Shown: in pieces, positions 5,979 to 7,505 of the stretch
Layout of the letters: each line of letters starts with the position of its first letter
How positions within the stretch are numbered: the stretch's first letter is position 1
DNA from: Desulfobacterales bacterium
GTDB lineage: Bacteria > Desulfobacterota > Desulfobacteria > Desulfobacterales > Desulfobacteraceae
DNA length: 7,505 nt
Assembly (NCBI GenBank): GCA_022361135.1
Contig: JAKSBM010000836.1
Span: 1 to 7,505, forward strand
Direction of reading: 5' to 3'
The notes under the pieces: model-generated
The model's input: only the letters and a program-made list of their open reading frames with translations
Told to the model about the DNA's origin: nothing
Database searches by the model: none
Program-made: the position numbers and the translations under genes

Positions 5979-5998
5979 ATTTTCCGGCCCGGGAAAAT
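5979..5998. repeat. Inverted repeat upstream of the lysE-family promoter
   Basis: ATTTTCCGGCCCGGGAAAAT has perfect 7-bp arms with a 6-base GC centre. It sits between activator site 3 and the -35-like box at 6004. It could be an operator. It lacks the trailing T run of a terminator. Confidence 0.35.
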
Positions 5999-6003
5999 CT
6001 GCC

Positions 6004-6032
6004 TTGACAATGATCGTGAATGGGCAGATAAC
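6004..6032 (+). promoter_or_regulatory. Sigma-70-like promoter for the lysE-family gene
   Basis: A perfect TTGACA (6004-6009) is followed after 17 bases by GATAAC (6027-6032, four of six -10 matches). Transcription would start near 6039, about 40 bases before the ATG. It overlaps a weaker sigma-54-like element, so which factor is used is undecided. Confidence 0.5.
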
Positions 6033-6037
6033 CTGCG
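6022..6037 (+). promoter_or_regulatory. Weak sigma-54-like element facing the lysE-family gene
   Basis: GGGCAGATAACCTGCG keeps GG (6023-6024) and GC (6035-6036) with the required 10-base spacing and matches 7 of 11 consensus bases. It shares the CTGC form of the -12 box with the strong promoter at 5741-5756. Transcription would start near 6048. It overlaps the sigma-70-like -10 box. Confidence 0.3.
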
Positions 6038-6080
6038 GCGGAACAATCCCATAACCCTATTAATAAGTGCAGCCAGTACC

Positions 6081-6680
6081 ATGAACATCGCCCTTGTCCC
6101 CCTGATCTCCTTTGTTGTGGCCACCACCTTTTCCCCCGGACCCAATAACATCGCCTCGGCCTCCATGGGGTTGACCTATGGATACCGAAGGACCCTGGGA
6201 TTTCTCCTGGGAGTGACCACGGGCTTTTTCTGTATCATGATGGGCTGTGCCTTTCTCTCTTCCACATTGCTGGAGTTGCTGCCGGCGGCCGAACAATACC
6301 TGCGCTGGGCCGGGGCCCTTTACATTGCATGGATGGGGGTGGGGATGTTGAAAACCCGGGATGTTTTCCTGGAAAGGGAGGTGCCCCCCCGGGCCTTTGT
6401 CCGGGGAATGGTGCTTCAATTGGTCAACCCCAAGGCCCTGGTCTACGGCATGACCCTCTATTCCACCTTTTTGTCTTCCATCTCCGGCCAGGTGGGGCCC
6501 TTGGCCTGTTTCGGCCTCTGTTTTTCCGGGGTAACCTTCATTGCGGCCAGTCTATGGGCCCTGTGCGGGGCGGCCATTAAAAATCGGCTGGCCAGTGCCT
6601 GGTTTGCCAAATCCGTGAATGCGGCCCTGTTCATGCTCCTCATGTACACGGCCCTGGATCTATCCGGTCTTCTCCCTTAG
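6081..6680 (+). CDS. LysE/RhtB-family amino acid exporter
   Basis: This 199-residue inner-membrane protein is the usual size for LysE/RhtB translocators (about 200-210). The N-terminal SPGPNN motif (18-23) and the central NPKA motif (116-119) are the two family hallmarks, and six hydrophobic segments are visible. Members export amino acids such as lysine, arginine, homoserine, threonine or leucine using the proton gradient. No good ribosome-binding sequence precedes the ATG, but the next in-frame Met (residue 29) would remove the SPGPNN motif, so I keep 6081. It is transcribed away from the importer/dehydrogenase operon from the shared gap, and its last 21 bases overlap the end of the opposing regulator gene. 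It may export an amino acid released by the pathway or prevent overload; its substrate cannot be read from the sequence. Confidence 0.92.
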   Translation: MNIALVPLISFVVATTFSPGPNNIASASMGLTYGYRRTLGFLLGVTTGFFCIMMGCAFLSSTLLELLPAAEQYLRWAGALYIAWMGVGMLKTRDVFLEREVPPRAFVRGMVLQLVNPKALVYGMTLYSTFLSSISGQVGPLACFGLCFSGVTFIAASLWALCGAAIKNRLASAWFAKSVNAALFMLLMYTALDLSGLLP

Positions 6681-7505
6681 GCCGTGGAGGTCGAGTTTCC
6701 GATATAGGGTGGGGCGGCTGATCCCCAGGAGTCGGGCCACCTTGCTCACATTGCCCTTGTGCTTTTCCATGAGGCGCTGGATCATCTGCTTTTCCATGTT
6801 TTTCAACAGGGTTTCCTTTTCCGGAAGAAAGGGTTGCTCCTCGGCATCCCCCAAGCCCAGGTCCTCCACCTGGATTTTGTCGTGGGATGCGATGTTCACG
6901 GCCCGCTCCACCATGTTTTCCAATTGACGGATGTTTCCCGGCCAGGAGCGGTTGGTGATTTCCGACAGGGCCTGGTCCGAAAAGGTGAGGTCGGGCTTGT
7001 TCACCAGGCGGCGGATCCGGGTGAGAAAGGCCCGGGCCAGTTTCCGCACATCCCCATCCCGCTGGTCCAGGGGGGGAATGTCGATGCGAAAGGTGGATAT
7101 CCGGTAGAAGAGGTCCTGGCGGAAATCCCCCCGGATGATGGCCCGTTCCAGGTCCACGTTGGTGGCCGAGATCACCCGCAGGTCCACCATGATGGGGTAA
7201 GATCCCCCCACCCGGTAAATTTCCCCGGATTGCAGGGCCCGCAGGATTTTTACCTGCATGTCCATGGGCATGTCCCCGATTTCATCCAGGAAAAGGGTGC
7301 CGCCGTCGGCCAGTTCGAATTTCCCGGGCCGTCCCCCCTTCTGGGCGCCGGTGAAGGCCCCTTCCATGTAACCGAAGAGTTCGCTTTCCAGCAATTCCCT
7401 TGGGATGGCCCCGCAATTGATGACCACAAAGGGTTTGTCCTTGCGGGGACCGGCATTGTGGATGGCCTGGGCAAAGAGTTCCTTACCCGTACCCGTGGCC
7501 CCGTG
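6660..7505 (-). CDS. Sigma-54-dependent transcriptional activator, AAA+ and Fis-type HTH part (N-terminus outside window)
   Basis: The C-terminal 281 residues are visible. The fragment begins inside Walker A (GATGTGKE, a variant of the usual GESGTGKE) and continues through FVVINCGAIPRELLESELFG. It then has the GAFTGA loop that contacts sigma-54 (7344-7361), Walker B (GGTLFLDE), the arginine-finger region FRQDLFYR and the WPGNIRQLEN sensor segment. It ends in a Fis-type helix-turn-helix (GNVSKVARLLGISRPTLYRK). Such proteins hydrolyse ATP to open sigma-54 holoenzyme promoters after binding enhancer-like sites. The sensing domain (PAS, GAF, receiver or other) lies beyond the right edge, so its signal is unknown. 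The frame stays open through the GTG at 7427, so that codon is not the start. It is the likely regulator of the sigma-54 promoter at 5741-5756 via the three palindromes; this link is inferred from proximity and promoter type. Confidence 0.93.
   Translation of the reverse strand, partial: HGATGTGKELFAQAIHNAGPRKDKPFVVINCGAIPRELLESELFGYMEGAFTGAQKGGRPGKFELADGGTLFLDEIGDMPMDMQVKILRALQSGEIYRVGGSYPIMVDLRVISATNVDLERAIIRGDFRQDLFYRISTFRIDIPPLDQRDGDVRKLARAFLTRIRRLVNKPDLTFSDQALSEITNRSWPGNIRQLENMVERAVNIASHDKIQVEDLGLGDAEEQPFLPEKETLLKNMEKQMIQRLMEKHKGNVSKVARLLGISRPTLYRKLDLHGLREKTG

Noticed and set aside
1..7505. CRISPR arrays, tRNA or rRNA genes, insertion sequences and phage genes
   Set aside because: No regularly spaced repeats, RNA gene signatures, transposase motifs or terminal inverted repeats were seen.

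Overview
The window reads as one bacterial catabolic locus. Two transcription units diverge from a 435-base regulatory gap (5646-6080), and a sigma-54 activator gene lies at the right edge. The coding DNA is GC-rich, with many GGCC and CCCGG runs, while the central gap is clearly more AT-rich. Gene style and the mix of a tripartite tricarboxylate transporter (TTT), sigma-54 control and a flavin/iron-sulfur dehydrogenase would suit a proteobacterium or a sulfate-reducing Desulfobacterota-like organism. That placement is a guess; no marker gene is present.

Left block, minus strand, read from 5645 down to 1: tctB (membrane), tctA (membrane), tctC (periplasmic binding protein), a RidA-family imine deaminase, a DAO-family FAD oxidoreductase, a small HcnA-like [2Fe-2S] protein and an HcnB-like FAD/NAD-type oxidoreductase that runs off the left edge. 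All seven genes face the same way. Gaps are short (12, 80, 78, 12 and 33 bases, then a one-base overlap), so they look like one operon. The last three are the parts of the heteromeric dehydrogenases typified by HcnABC (hydrogen cyanide synthase), the opine/nopaline oxidases and D-hydroxyproline dehydrogenase. With RidA in the same operon, the simplest model is: the TTT system imports an amino-acid-like or opine-like carboxylate, the three-subunit enzyme oxidises its C-N bond to an imine, RidA speeds hydrolysis of that imine, and the electrons go to an acceptor or the quinone pool.

Central gap: a near-consensus sigma-54 promoter (TGGCACACTACCTGCA, minus strand, 5741-5756) faces the operon. Upstream of it are three copies of a palindrome TGTAA-N7-TTACA (5836-5852, 5942-5958, 5959-5975), a G-quadruplex-type run, and two further inverted repeats. 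A second, weaker sigma-54-like element overlaps a sigma-70-like promoter in front of the rightward gene.

Right block: a LysE/RhtB-family amino acid exporter (6081-6680, plus strand) converges with, and overlaps by 21 bases, the C-terminal part of a sigma-54-dependent activator (6660-7505, minus strand, N-terminus outside the window). The activator retains the GAFTGA loop that contacts sigma-54, so it is the obvious candidate to bind the three palindromes and switch on the operon, and possibly the exporter.

The most noteworthy content is the combination of importer, three-subunit amine dehydrogenase, RidA and divergent exporter, together with an unusually legible sigma-54 control region. The substrate cannot be read from the sequence.
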